64,000 nucleotides of DNA. It comes from Nevskia sp. (lineage in GTDB: Bacteria > Pseudomonadota > Gammaproteobacteria > Nevskiales > Nevskiaceae). Positions 16,283 to 24,463 of this stretch are shown here, piece after piece (within the stretch, counting starts at the first letter, position 1; each line of letters begins with the position of its first letter). Position numbers and translations under genes: made by a program. The notes below the pieces were generated by a model. The model worked only from the letters and a program-made list of their open reading frames with translations, was not told the origin of the DNA and made no database searches. The stretch spans positions 1 through 64,000 of the forward strand of contig JARLJS010000151.1 in assembly GCA_031291075.1 (NCBI GenBank). Direction: 5' to 3'.

Positions 16283-16924
16283 TTAGGAAGCGTCCGTGAT
16301 TGGGAGTGGACTGCCGTCTCCCCAATCCCCGCGCCGGCCCGCCGTGCCGGCGTGTATTCGGGGGGATATTCCTACCGGGCGGTACCCATTGCGATAACCG
16401 AGTTCGCCAACGCGCGGACTGGCTTCCACGTGAACCAGGTTGACCGCGGCAAGAAAGGAGATTGCGCCACGGATGTCATTCTGAGGGATGTTCGTATATA
16501 GATGAATTGTGTCGTAGGCAGCCCGCGCCAGGTTCTCGGCGTTGTGCCGCAGCGCGAGCACGAGGTAGTAGAGCTTCAGCGCGTTCAGCTCATTCTTGTT
16601 CCGCAACGTGAAGTGCTTGAAGGGCAGAATCCGTGTGAAGTCGCTTGAATAGAGAGCGCGGGCCGGCAGTTTGGCCCACTCCCCGGGGACGTTATAGCGA
16701 TGAAGCTTGTAAATCACATTCCTGCCGGAATGCGTCCGCGAAATGAGGCCGCGGGCCTCCAGCACCTTCAAGCCGGCGGACACGCTCGCGCGGCTCAAGC
16801 CGGCGGCCTCCGCCAGAACCCGGTACGGCACGTCGGTTTGCCCCGACTCCGGGAACTGGTCGTTGGGATAGTGAAGGTAGAACGTGTGGCTGTTCTGATG
16901 AGGTATATCGATGCAATCGATCAC
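16283..16924 (-). CDS. Winged-helix DNA-binding protein of unknown role
   Basis: The 213-residue product starts at GTG 16924. Residues 30-75 form a clear helix-turn-helix: VPYRVLAEAAGLSRASVSAGLKVLEARGLISRTHSG, including the recognition helix and the start of a wing (NVIYKLHRYNVP). The middle is helical (LNALKLYYLVLALRHNAENLARAAYDTI). The C-terminus is low-similarity and Gly-rich. No strong ribosome-binding site is seen, so the start is uncertain. It lies among integration relics and may be a regulator or replication-type protein from a mobile element. Confidence 0.55.
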   Translation of the reverse strand: MIDCIDIPHQNSHTFYLHYPNDQFPESGQTDVPYRVLAEAAGLSRASVSAGLKVLEARGLISRTHSGRNVIYKLHRYNVPGEWAKLPARALYSSDFTRILPFKHFTLRNKNELNALKLYYLVLALRHNAENLARAAYDTIHLYTNIPQNDIRGAISFLAAVNLVHVEASPRVGELGYRNGYRPVGISPRIHAGTAGRRGDWGDGSPLPITDAS

Positions 16925-17010
16925 ACACGGGAGACGTTGGTTGAATCCGGCGTGCCGAAGCCGGCGGAGCTGCCGGCTTCCATGTTCAATCCCCGTTCCC
17001 TGGAGGAGAA

Positions 17011-17676
17011 GTGAACCGTGCCGCCGCCCTCGCCGTGGGTCTTACAGCCTTCACATCGTTGGCGGCCAAGCCCGATGCCGAAATCGGTGGTTTTGCACTG
17101 CAGAGTCTCACCCGCACTGAGATACGGGAGAGCCCGGTCAATCCCAATGATTTCCTCAGTATTTCACGGGACAGCGAGGAGACGGCTTTGCTTCTGGAAG
17201 GGCAGAAGTTGGGAGTCACCGGCCGGGTCCGCGCTTCCGGAACGGCAAACTTCAATCCGGGATCCAATGCCGCCAAGCATTTCACGATAGAGGAACTCAA
17301 TCGGGTATTTGCAATCGGCGATGACTGGTCGCTATCCATCGGGAATGGACCACGAAATCCCGAGCTTCGTCAGGCGAGACGGAGGATGGGCATGCACGGC
17401 GGGCGACGAGCAACGCCACCGGTAGCGGCAGCTCCGCTCGGTCCCAGCCTTGAATCAATTCAAGGCCTGGCTGGACGGGCAGGGCCAATATCGTGCTGCC
17501 CAAGAGCCTCTGGGCACCGCCATCCGGTACACGCTAAAGAGAGGCCGGTTCCGGCGCGCCTGCTAGCTAGAGCGGTTGGTTCGGCACACCTTCGTACAAT
17601 TGCTCGGTCGGCGCAACGGTCTGCAGATGCAGCAACTTGGTGGCGAGATGTGGCGCGAAGACCGAAAGATAAATGA
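17011..17676 (+). pseudogene. Hypothetical gene remnant, frame lost in its 3' half
   Basis: The first 115 residues or so look protein-like: a short exported-type start (AAALAVGLTAFTSLAAK), then FALQSLTRTEIRESP and KHFTIEELNRVFAIGDDW. GGAGGAG stands just before GTG 17011, but too close for an ideal start. After about 17380 the composition changes and the frame runs through the IS66 remnant and into the 3' end of the AveC-like gene on the other strand, so that part is not real protein. No family recognised; low certainty. Confidence 0.25.
17450..17566 (+). mobile_element. IS66-family TnpC transposase remnant (C-terminus)
   Basis: In frame from 17450 the DNA reads LNQFKAWLDGQGQ and, after a shift of frame and back, VLPKSL then LGTAIRYTLKRG. 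The string F-K-A-W-L-D...V-L-P-K-S-x-L-G-x-A-I-R-Y-x-L is the C-terminal signature of IS66 TnpC. It is broken by at least two frameshifts and stops at 17566, directly beside the stop codon of the AveC-like gene. Confidence 0.65.
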
Positions 17677-18352
17677 CATGGCCGATGACGATGACGGCCG
17701 CAATTGAGAGGAGGGAGGACCGTAGTCGGCCCTTCGATTTTGAATCCGCCCATGCCTCGATGAATGTGCGCCCGACCGAATCAGTTCGTCCGAGAACATA
17801 AGTGATGACCATCATCTGCACGCCCATCGCGAGGGCGTCATAAAGCGGATACTGGTGAGTCGTGCCTGGCCACAGGGCAAGTCCCTCGATGACGCGGCCA
17901 TAGCGCCACACGCCAAGCTGCGCCCCGATGATCGCATTGTTTACGAAAGCCCACAGGCTGCCGACAGCGAGGCCTACAGTCAGCAGCGTGACAGGTGCAC
18001 GCCACTGGAAGCTGGCGTTCAACCAGCGCGCCAGAGCGACGCTTATCACGGCAGGAAAGACGAAATACGCGATGTAACCGGGGGGAACCGCTCGCGGCAG
18101 CCCGCCACCCCATGTCATGTTCAACGGCCACCAGGACGGCATGCGCGGAAGAGCGGGAGGGAACTGTGCATACACCGCCCAATCATAGGGGGCCTCAATC
18201 CAGGAGATTGAGAGGGCGGATATGCACACCAGCAGGAGTGGGTGGGGACGGCCTCGGCGGAAACTCAAAACCAGGCCAACGACCACCAGCAAAAACGCGC
18301 AGGCGTAGCTGGAGTTGAGAGCCGCTTTCGCGATTGGACTTAGTTCAGGCAT
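17567..18352 (-). CDS. AveC-family (spirocyclase-like) integral membrane protein 1
   Basis: The 261-residue hydrophobic protein has about six to seven membrane segments. It shares two sequence motifs with the second AveC-like protein at 27903: W-x-[ED]-x-x-x-[DN]-W-A-x-Y (here WIEAPYDWAVY) and G-T-T-x-Q-[YF]-P-L (here PGTTHQYPLYDA). AveC itself is a dehydratase/spirocyclase in avermectin synthesis, but no polyketide genes are present here, so only membership of the wider family is claimed. ATG 18352 directly follows the stop codon of a 39-aa gene. Its 3' end abuts an IS66 remnant. Last gene of the leftward operon. Confidence 0.7.
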   Translation of the reverse strand: MPELSPIAKAALNSSYACAFLLVVVGLVLSFRRGRPHPLLLVCISALSISWIEAPYDWAVYAQFPPALPRMPSWWPLNMTWGGGLPRAVPPGYIAYFVFPAVISVALARWLNASFQWRAPVTLLTVGLAVGSLWAFVNNAIIGAQLGVWRYGRVIEGLALWPGTTHQYPLYDALAMGVQMMVITYVLGRTDSVGRTFIEAWADSKSKGRLRSSLLSIAAVIVIGHVIYLSVFAPHLATKLLHLQTVAPTEQLYEGVPNQPL

Positions 18353-18472
18353 TTATTGTTGGGCTCCTTTATTCCTTGAAGGACCACGTGCCTCCGGGTC
18401 ATATCGAAGCACCAGGGCGAAGATAAGGACAATCAGTCCGAAAAGCGTGCCAAGCATGATCAATGCGCCCAA
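18353..18472 (-). CDS. 39-aa single-pass membrane peptide (micropeptide C)
   Basis: A short frame from TTG 18472 encodes MGALIMLGTLFGLIVLIF and then ALVLRYDPEARG with a polar tail. One strong membrane helix covers residues 3-22. GGAGG lies 7 bases before the TTG, an excellent ribosome-binding site that decides this unusual start. Its TAA is immediately followed by the ATG of the AveC-like gene, so the two are translationally coupled. It follows the TonB receptor by 63 bp. No family recognised. Confidence 0.65.
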   Translation of the reverse strand: MGALIMLGTLFGLIVLIFALVLRYDPEARGPSRNKGAQQ

Positions 18473-18535
18473 GATGTTTCCTCCAAAGTTTGCTTTGCCG
18501 CGCTTTGCGAAGCGACTGGCGCCCGGAGCGGAGTG

Positions 18536-21253
18536 CTACTCCCCCCATCCGTAGCTGAGTTGGAGACCCAGGATGCGCGGCTCGCCGTAGAGCGAGGACT
18601 GGTAGAACACGGTGTTCCAGACGTTGCTGTTGGCGATGCGGTAGACCCTGTTGGTCAGGTTGGTGCCGTAAAACCGCAGTTCCGCCGCGTGCTTCTCGCC
18701 GAACAGCCGGTCCCAGTTCAAACTGGCGTTGAGCAGCCCCGAGGGGGACAGCCAGGCGGTCGGCTCGGCTTGCGGCACCTCGTAGGTGGAGGAGTACTGG
18801 CGGTCGGTCCAGGCATAGGTGAGGGAGCCGGTGATCCTGCCGCCCGCCACCTCCTGCGGGAGGGTAAAGATGCCGGTGAAACTGGCCTGGTGCTTGGGCA
18901 GGCTGGCGAACGGAATGCAATGAAGGTCCTCGATCGCGGCGCTGGTGTTCTTCCCATCGTTGACCGGGATCAATTGACCGCTACAATCCGGTACCGCGGC
19001 CAGCTCGTTGTTCACCAGGTGATATTGCCGGTACTTGCCATAGTTCAAGGCGTAGTTCGCCGACAGCGTAAGGATGGGGAGCGGGCGCACCGTGCCCTCC
19101 AGCTCCAGGCCGGCCATTTCGGCCTTGCCGGCGGTGAAGGTGGATTCGCCGATGGCTGGCGGAAACCTGGCTTTTCCTCCCGCGCTGTCCGTTGCGTCCC
19201 TCTGCATGTCGCTGTAGTTGGTGTAGTAGGCCGCGGTGTTCAGGCGGGCCGGAGCGTCGCCGATGCGGAAATCGGACTTCTGGCCGACCTCGAAGTTGGT
19301 GACGTATTCCGGCTTGAAGGTATAGTCGGCGGGATTGGCGGCGATCACCTCGAAACCGCCGGCCTTGTAGCCGCGGCTGACCTTGCCGTATAGCAGGGTG
19401 TCTTCGACCTGTTTGTCCAGACCCACCGTCCAGGTCGGCACCGACTTGCCGGTCGATGCGGTGTGCGGTCCGAGGCCCGCGTTGGAGGAACCGGTGGTGT
19501 TGTCGGTGGTATAGCGTGCCCCCAGCGTGAAGTTGTATCCGTCCAAGGCATCGAGCCGCCCGCCCAGGTCGTAAGTGCCCTGCGCATACGGCGCGTACGA
19601 GATTTGCTTGACGGTGTAGATATAAGGCGGCAGGACGAAGAAGAGTCCGGCCGTCGTCTCCTCCTGCATCCCGATCGGCAGGACGCTCTGGTAGTAGACG
19701 CCGGTGGCGAATTTGAGCCGGTTCTCGAGGGCCGCGCCTTGCAGCTGCATTTCCTCGGTGAACTGTCCGGTGTTGGTGGAATATTGGTCGTGCTTGTTGT
19801 TGGTGTAGTTCAGACCCGCATAGGTGCCCGCCAGGTTCCAGTTGTAACTGTGCAGGAGGAAGCTGTAGCTCGTGATGTTGCGCAACGCGATCTGATCGGT
19901 CACGTCGAACTTGAACTGGTCGATGGCGGAACCGGTCTTCACATAATCGTACATCTCGTTCAGATGGCCAAAATCCACCTGGCGAATGCCGCGGGACCGC
20001 TGGGCCGCGAGCAGGTTCTGGCCGCAGTTCGTCGATGGCGCATTGATGTCCATCCACAGGCAGCCGAAATTCAGGGTGTTGGCCAGGGTCTGGAAGCTGG
20101 CGATCTGCTGCTGCGTGGTCGGATTCGGCAGACTCAGCAGCGACGTCGCCTCCTCCAGGATGCCGTAGTTGAGCCCGGGCCTGTTGATGTTTCCCAGAAC
20201 CCAGCCGCTGCCGTTGTCCCTGCTGTCGGTGTAGGACGCGAGGAAGTAGTTGTCGATCCGGTCCGTCGGCTTCCACATGAGTCCGAAGCGGGAGGTCAGG
20301 TAGTGCTTGTTGTCGTAGTCCTCGCCGGTCGCGACATCGTGGGTGAAGCCGCCGCGGCCTACATATTGCGTCGCCAGGCGCATCGTCAGCGTGTTGTCCA
20401 ACAACGGCAGGTTGATGACGTTCTCCACGGTGTCGCCGGAGAACTGGCTATGGTCTTCCTTGATCGAAAACACGTAGCGATCGTCCGGCTTGTGTGGTTC
20501 CAGCAGGAGTGCGCCGCCGGTCGTGTTGCGGCCGAACAGGGTGCCCTGCGACCCTTTCAGCACCTGCAGGTTGGTCAGGTCGAAGAACTTGCCGGGGCCG
20601 CCCTGGCCGCTGGTGATGGTGTGGGATTGCGCCGGCACTTCGGCCATGTAGATCACCACGCCGGGACTGGATCCGAAAGTCGCGCCCTGGCCGCGGATCG
20701 TCGGCAGTTCGGTGTTGCGCGTCTGGCCGAACGCACTGACCGTCAAGGATGGCACCCGCCCTTGCAGGTCCTGGGTGCTGTTGATTTTTTCGCGTTCGAG
20801 ATCGTCGGCCTTGAAGGCGGTGATCGCCGTCGGCACGCTCTGGATGTTTTCCGCCGTCCGCCGGGCGGTGACGACGATTTCTTCGATCTTTTCCGAGCCT
20901 GCTGGTGCTGTGGCCGTCCCGGCCGATTGCTGCGGAACCGGAATGGTGGGTAAGGCCGCGTTTGGCGGGGCCGCCGCGGGCGGTTCCGGGGAGGACGCCT
21001 TGTCCGCGCCTGGCGCGGCGGCCGCAACGGGTTCGGCCGGTTCCGGCTTGTCCGTTGTGGTGGGCGCCGGCGGCGCGGCCAGAAGTTGATCGAGCGATGA
21101 ATCCGCGGCAGGTGGCGCGGAAGCCGCCGGTTGAGCCGGTGCTGTGCCGGCGTCGGGAGCCTTGTTCGCGCCCTGTGCAACAACCGCCAGGGGACATACC
21201 AGCGCCGCGGAGATGCCAATGGACAGGCCAACAGTACCGACCACCTTGTGCAT
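18536..21253 (-). CDS. TonB-dependent outer-membrane receptor with long Pro/Ala-rich N-terminal linker
   Basis: The 905-residue receptor starts at ATG 21253 with GGGAGGAGG upstream. After the signal peptide, residues 27-120 are a Pro/Ala/Thr-rich linker, then the TonB box EKIEEIVVTARR at 121-132. The plug domain follows (VPTAITAFKADDLE, PTIRGQGATFGSSPGV, LQVLKGSQGTLFGRNTTGGALL), then a long beta-barrel ending in LGLQLSYGWGE. The plug with GTLFGRNTTGG is typical of the hydrophobic-substrate receptor group common in sphingomonads and other degraders. In this operon it likely imports the hydrophobic substrate of the P450 and membrane enzyme. It has its own upstream gap, so it may be separately expressed. 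Confidence 0.93.
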   Translation of the reverse strand: MHKVVGTVGLSIGISAALVCPLAVVAQGANKAPDAGTAPAQPAASAPPAADSSLDQLLAAPPAPTTTDKPEPAEPVAAAAPGADKASSPEPPAAAPPNAALPTIPVPQQSAGTATAPAGSEKIEEIVVTARRTAENIQSVPTAITAFKADDLEREKINSTQDLQGRVPSLTVSAFGQTRNTELPTIRGQGATFGSSPGVVIYMAEVPAQSHTITSGQGGPGKFFDLTNLQVLKGSQGTLFGRNTTGGALLLEPHKPDDRYVFSIKEDHSQFSGDTVENVINLPLLDNTLTMRLATQYVGRGGFTHDVATGEDYDNKHYLTSRFGLMWKPTDRIDNYFLASYTDSRDNGSGWVLGNINRPGLNYGILEEATSLLSLPNPTTQQQIASFQTLANTLNFGCLWMDINAPSTNCGQNLLAAQRSRGIRQVDFGHLNEMYDYVKTGSAIDQFKFDVTDQIALRNITSYSFLLHSYNWNLAGTYAGLNYTNNKHDQYSTNTGQFTEEMQLQGAALENRLKFATGVYYQSVLPIGMQEETTAGLFFVLPPYIYTVKQISYAPYAQGTYDLGGRLDALDGYNFTLGARYTTDNTTGSSNAGLGPHTASTGKSVPTWTVGLDKQVEDTLLYGKVSRGYKAGGFEVIAANPADYTFKPEYVTNFEVGQKSDFRIGDAPARLNTAAYYTNYSDMQRDATDSAGGKARFPPAIGESTFTAGKAEMAGLELEGTVRPLPILTLSANYALNYGKYRQYHLVNNELAAVPDCSGQLIPVNDGKNTSAAIEDLHCIPFASLPKHQASFTGIFTLPQEVAGGRITGSLTYAWTDRQYSSTYEVPQAEPTAWLSPSGLLNASLNWDRLFGEKHAAELRFYGTNLTNRVYRIANSNVWNTVFYQSSLYGEPRILGLQLSYGWGE

Positions 21254-21404
21254 CGTTGCCTCCTCCCGCTCTTCGCTTTTTAGTGCTTATCCTTGCTGTC
21301 ATCGCCGCGGGACGAGGCTCGGGGCCACCGCGCGGGCCGCGGCGGCGAGCTTTCGTTTCTGCAGCTTCTCCTCCCAAATCCTTGTCAAGTCGGACGCTGG
21401 CGGT

Positions 21405-21421
21405 ATCCCGGATTCCGGGAT
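21405..21421. promoter_or_regulatory. Perfect palindrome upstream of the TonB receptor
   Basis: ATCCCGGATTCCGGGAT is a perfect dyad of 8-bp arms around one base, about 150 bp before the receptor start and 57 bp past the preceding gene. The one-base centre makes a terminator hairpin unlikely; an operator is more plausible. Confidence 0.4.
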
Positions 21422-21477
21422 CGGGGAACCATGCGTTCGGGCTGCACCACGCCATCCGCCCGGTCCGGATGAGCCGA

Positions 21478-21825
21478 CTAGAGCTTTACGCCGGTGAAAG
21501 GGAATGACCCCATGAAGCCGGCAGCGACTTTTCCACTCATGGTGTTGCCTTCGACAACGCCTTGAAACCGCAGCGTGAGCGGCAAGGGTTTCTTGATCTT
21601 GTTGACCCAGATGACCTCACCGCTCGCACCGTCGTAGGTGATCTGGTCGATCATCTCGACCTGACCAAGGCTGGACTGGGTGCCGCCCAGCACGCCGTCG
21701 ACCGTTTGCACCTCCAGCGAGGTTTCCTGGGGGCCGGTCGGACCGTGTATGGTGACAGTCCACTTCCCTTCCACCGAAACCGGTGCGGAACCGGATCCGG
21801 CAATGCCGGCATTCTTATCCATCAC
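21478..21825 (-). CDS. Small beta-rich protein of unknown function
   Basis: The 115-residue protein has alternating short strands: VEGKWTVTIHGPTGPQET, DGVLGGTQSSLGQVEMID, VIWVNKIKKPLPLTLRFQG and NTMSGKVAAGFMGSFPFTGVKL. The ending M-S-G-K-V-x-x-G-x-x-G-S-F-P-F-T-G is characteristic of a small, poorly described family; a lipocalin- or barrel-like ligand carrier is possible. There is no signal peptide, so it is probably cytoplasmic. ATG 21825 or the next ATG (21822) could start it. It follows the P450 by 37 bp in the same operon, which suggests it handles the same substrate. Confidence 0.65.
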   Translation of the reverse strand: MMDKNAGIAGSGSAPVSVEGKWTVTIHGPTGPQETSLEVQTVDGVLGGTQSSLGQVEMIDQITYDGASGEVIWVNKIKKPLPLTLRFQGVVEGNTMSGKVAAGFMGSFPFTGVKL

Positions 21826-21862
21826 TTTCTCCCCCCGGTTGCTGCGAAGATCTCACCGGCCA

Positions 21863-23113
21863 TCACACGTCCCAGACCAGGTGAATGCTTGACGGTCCCG
21901 CGATGATGCTGCCGTGAAATGTTGGCGGGTGGTCCGGGTCCAGACGGAACTCCGGCAATTTGTTCAATATCGTTTCGTACATGATCTTGAGTTCCAGCCG
22001 GGCCAGGTGGGAGCCCAGGCAGATGTGCGGTCCGGTTCCGAACGCCAGGTGCGAGAGTCTTTCGCGCCGTATATCGAACACGGTGGGATGGGGGTAGATG
22101 CTCGCGTCCACGCTCGCGCTTGGAATGAACATCATGACCCGCTCGCCTTCCTTCAACTGCACGCCGTGGAACACGTAATCCTTTTTCATGATGCGGATCG
22201 GTGCGACAAAGGAATAACGGCGCAGTATTTCTTCCGAGGCGCTGGGAATAAGCTCCGGATTTGCGCGCAACTCCCGTTGCAGAGCGGCGTCCAGCGCCAG
22301 ATGACGCACGCCGAATCCGAGCGCGTTTACCACGGTGTCGAGTCCGGCGATGAAGAGGATGACGCAGTAGCTCAGCATGAGATCGAGGGTCATCGGCGCG
22401 CCGTCGATTTCGAGCGACCACAGCAGGCTGATGATGTCGTTCCTGCGATTGTCCTGGCGCTCGATAATCGTCTCGCGCATGACCGTGGCGATGCTCTTCA
22501 TCATGATCATGTTTTCGGCAAGATCCGGTGAAATCACCGACAAGTGCCTTTTCGCCAGTTCCCGGTACTCCCGTTCCTTTTCGACGGGAAGACCGAACAT
22601 GCCCAGGAATATCTCCACGGGATATATGTCGGACACCTCGTGTTGAAATTCGCATCGGCCTGTCCCCGCGATCCTGTCGATGAGACGCTCGGCAAGCGCG
22701 CGGATTTCCCCTTCGCGGGCCGACACCGATTTCGGCGAAAATGTCGAATACAGGGGGTGGCGAAGCCTTGCGTGCAGTGGCGGATCGATGCAAATGGGGA
22801 CGGGGGCGGGTATGCGCTCCTCCTCCGGCAGGGCCACCATCATCGAGGCAAATGCCTCCGGCGAAAAATGCTCGCTGGAGAACGCCTGGTAGTCGCGAAG
22901 GGCATCGGCCACCGCTCCATATGCCTGGAACATCCAATGGCCGCCGTTGAATGGCGTCCAGAATATCGGCGGCGCATTCCTGGCCAGGTCGGCGGCCCGG
23001 GCGTGCGGGTCTTTGCAGTATTCGGCGTCCTTGTTGTAGTCGAACTCATAAACAAGGGAGTCCGTGACGTGGGCCGGCCGTCTCACCTTGTTGGCCATAG
23101 CGGCACTATTCAT
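21863..23113 (-). CDS. Cytochrome P450 (class I bacterial type)
   Basis: The 416-residue soluble P450 has I-helix ILFIAGLDTVVNA (oxygen-activating A-G-x-D-T), the K-helix ExxR in SEEILRRYS, and heme loop FGTGPHICLGSHLARLE with the cysteine ligand. Length and lack of a membrane anchor fit class I enzymes that need ferredoxin and ferredoxin reductase; neither is encoded nearby (the closest ferredoxin is at 53655). ATG 23113 has GGAG upstream; ATG 23098 is an alternative. It follows the membrane-protein genes in the operon and probably hydroxylates the imported substrate or an intermediate. Confidence 0.94.
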   Translation of the reverse strand: MNSAAMANKVRRPAHVTDSLVYEFDYNKDAEYCKDPHARAADLARNAPPIFWTPFNGGHWMFQAYGAVADALRDYQAFSSEHFSPEAFASMMVALPEEERIPAPVPICIDPPLHARLRHPLYSTFSPKSVSAREGEIRALAERLIDRIAGTGRCEFQHEVSDIYPVEIFLGMFGLPVEKEREYRELAKRHLSVISPDLAENMIMMKSIATVMRETIIERQDNRRNDIISLLWSLEIDGAPMTLDLMLSYCVILFIAGLDTVVNALGFGVRHLALDAALQRELRANPELIPSASEEILRRYSFVAPIRIMKKDYVFHGVQLKEGERVMMFIPSASVDASIYPHPTVFDIRRERLSHLAFGTGPHICLGSHLARLELKIMYETILNKLPEFRLDPDHPPTFHGSIIAGPSSIHLVWDV

Positions 23114-23153
23114 TTACGGGTCTCCATGGGAAAAATGCGCTATTGCTCTTGCC

Positions 23154-23585
23154 TCAGGGCGACGGTCTTGCAGCTGGACGCGCCCCGGCATCGGTCTTGG
23201 TGGCCGCGGCCTGGCGGGCCAGCCTCTCGTCGCGGAACTTGACGAGGTCGCGGAAGCCGATGCGCTTGTACTGCGGCGTTGGCTGGATGCCCCAGATGTC
23301 TTTGGCCGTCGTCTGGCCCGCTCCCTCGGACGGACCGAACAGCGGGTAGGGGTACAGGCATTCACGCGTATCGTCCGAATACCGCACCTTTTCCAATTCA
23401 CTGCAGATGTCTACCAGCGACAACGTCGGCCATCCCATCCAGACCATCAGGAAGGGGACCGTAAACGTTCCCTCGATGACCAGCGCCGTCAGGCAGACGA
23501 ACAGTCCGCGCTGGAGCCATTTGTGCATGGTGGCGAATGGCGCCGTGGTGCCAAGCGGCAGGCTAATTTCGGCAGAGTTCTTCAT
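23154..23585 (-). CDS. One-helix membrane protein with extracytoplasmic domain, unknown family
   Basis: The 143-residue product has one hydrophobic helix at about residues 24-48 ([20 protein letters not shown] then LMVWMGW), followed by a soluble domain. That domain holds two cysteines 18 residues apart (DICSEL ... [11 protein letters not shown]) and a basic, Ala-rich tail. The layout, anchor then domain, resembles small accessory or electron-transfer subunits of membrane oxidases, but no known metal motif is seen. GAGGA precedes ATG 23585. It lies 34 bp after the five-helix protein, suggesting the two form a complex. Confidence 0.65.
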   Translation of the reverse strand: MKNSAEISLPLGTTAPFATMHKWLQRGLFVCLTALVIEGTFTVPFLMVWMGWPTLSLVDICSELEKVRYSDDTRECLYPYPLFGPSEGAGQTTAKDIWGIQPTPQYKRIGFRDLVKFRDERLARQAAATKTDAGARPAARPSP

Positions 23586-23619
23586 CTGTGCGTCCTCAGG
23601 CAGATTGCAGGCAGACCGA

Positions 23620-24321
23620 TCAGTCCGAGAAGATCTCGCGATTCACCGTGTGCAGGTAAGGAATCGAGAGGAATGGGGTGATGTAGAAGATGTCGTAGAG
23701 CCACCATCCCCACACCGGGAACGTCACGTGTGCGTAGCGGACATCGGCGAAAATGGTCATGTTGGTGTTGTAGCCGACCCATACGATAAGACCCATCCAG
23801 CAGGTGACGATCAGCCACTGCTGGCCCCAACGCTTCATCTGCAGGAAGCCGATGGCCGCAGCCAGGCGCGCGCAGAACACGACGGGTATGAGGGCGATTT
23901 CCCAGGCCTTCTCGCCCGGCGCGCCGGCGCCGCCGAGCCAGAGCTCGTTGTAGTGCCAGAAGTAACCGCCATCCACCATGGCTCCCCAGGAGGTGGTGAT
24001 GACGCGGTTGATCAAGGTGTGGTTCGCGATGAGGTCCAGGGTCCAGCCGATGCTGTTCAGGGCCGAATCGATGATGACCAGGTAGCCGATCAGGGTGACG
24101 ATGAGCGGGCGGACTGAAAGCCCTGCCTTGGCCGCCTCTTTCTGGAGCCACAATCCCCTGAGAAAGAGAGGGAAGCCGATGAAGCCGAGGATCGCGGTGC
24201 CCATCAGGAGCGTTCCCGCGATCATCCATTTATCGGCTCGCCGTTGAGCGTCGGAGCTGGTGTTCTGGTGCGCATCGTAGGCGCCAAACGCGCCGGAGGT
24301 CTGTTGAGCTCTTGTGGCCAT
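23620..24321 (-). CDS. Five-helix integral membrane protein, unknown family
   Basis: The 233-residue protein has a polar N-terminus followed by about five membrane segments: near 33-53 ([18 protein letters not shown]), 72-92 ([20 protein letters not shown]), 140-158, 167-187 ([18 protein letters not shown]) and 198-220 ([20 protein letters not shown]). Loops hold conserved-looking polar and aromatic residues ([24 protein letters not shown]) that include His and Glu and might bind a metal. Not recognised. It starts 6 bp after the stop of the 44-aa membrane peptide and lies directly downstream of a MoxR/VWA pair, the position a client metalloenzyme would take. Confidence 0.65.
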   Translation of the reverse strand: MATRAQQTSGAFGAYDAHQNTSSDAQRRADKWMIAGTLLMGTAILGFIGFPLFLRGLWLQKEAAKAGLSVRPLIVTLIGYLVIIDSALNSIGWTLDLIANHTLINRVITTSWGAMVDGGYFWHYNELWLGGAGAPGEKAWEIALIPVVFCARLAAAIGFLQMKRWGQQWLIVTCWMGLIVWVGYNTNMTIFADVRYAHVTFPVWGWWLYDIFYITPFLSIPYLHTVNREIFSD

Positions 24322-24327
24322 GATTGC

Positions 24328-24462
24328 CTACCAGTCGCGAGTGGAATACATGTGCAGCTGGAGCAGGAACAACCCCAGCAGATAGCCGTAAATGAGAATC
24401 TGAAAGACGATCAGCGCCTTCTTGCGCCGGCGGTCTTGATCGGAAATGGACTTGTCGTTCAC
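24328..24462 (-). CDS. 44-aa single-pass membrane peptide (micropeptide B)
   Basis: GTG 24462 starts a short frame reading VNDKSISDQDRRRKKALIVF and then QILIYGYLLGLFLLQLHMYSTRDW. The charged N-terminus and one membrane helix (about residues 16-36) predict an N-in topology. A perfect AGGAGG lies 8 bases upstream, inside the end of the MoxR gene, whose stop codon is one base away. The stop lies 6 bp before the five-helix protein. This tight packing strongly supports a real gene. No family recognised. Confidence 0.75.
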   Translation of the reverse strand: MNDKSISDQDRRRKKALIVFQILIYGYLLGLFLLQLHMYSTRDW

Positions 24463-24463
24463 G

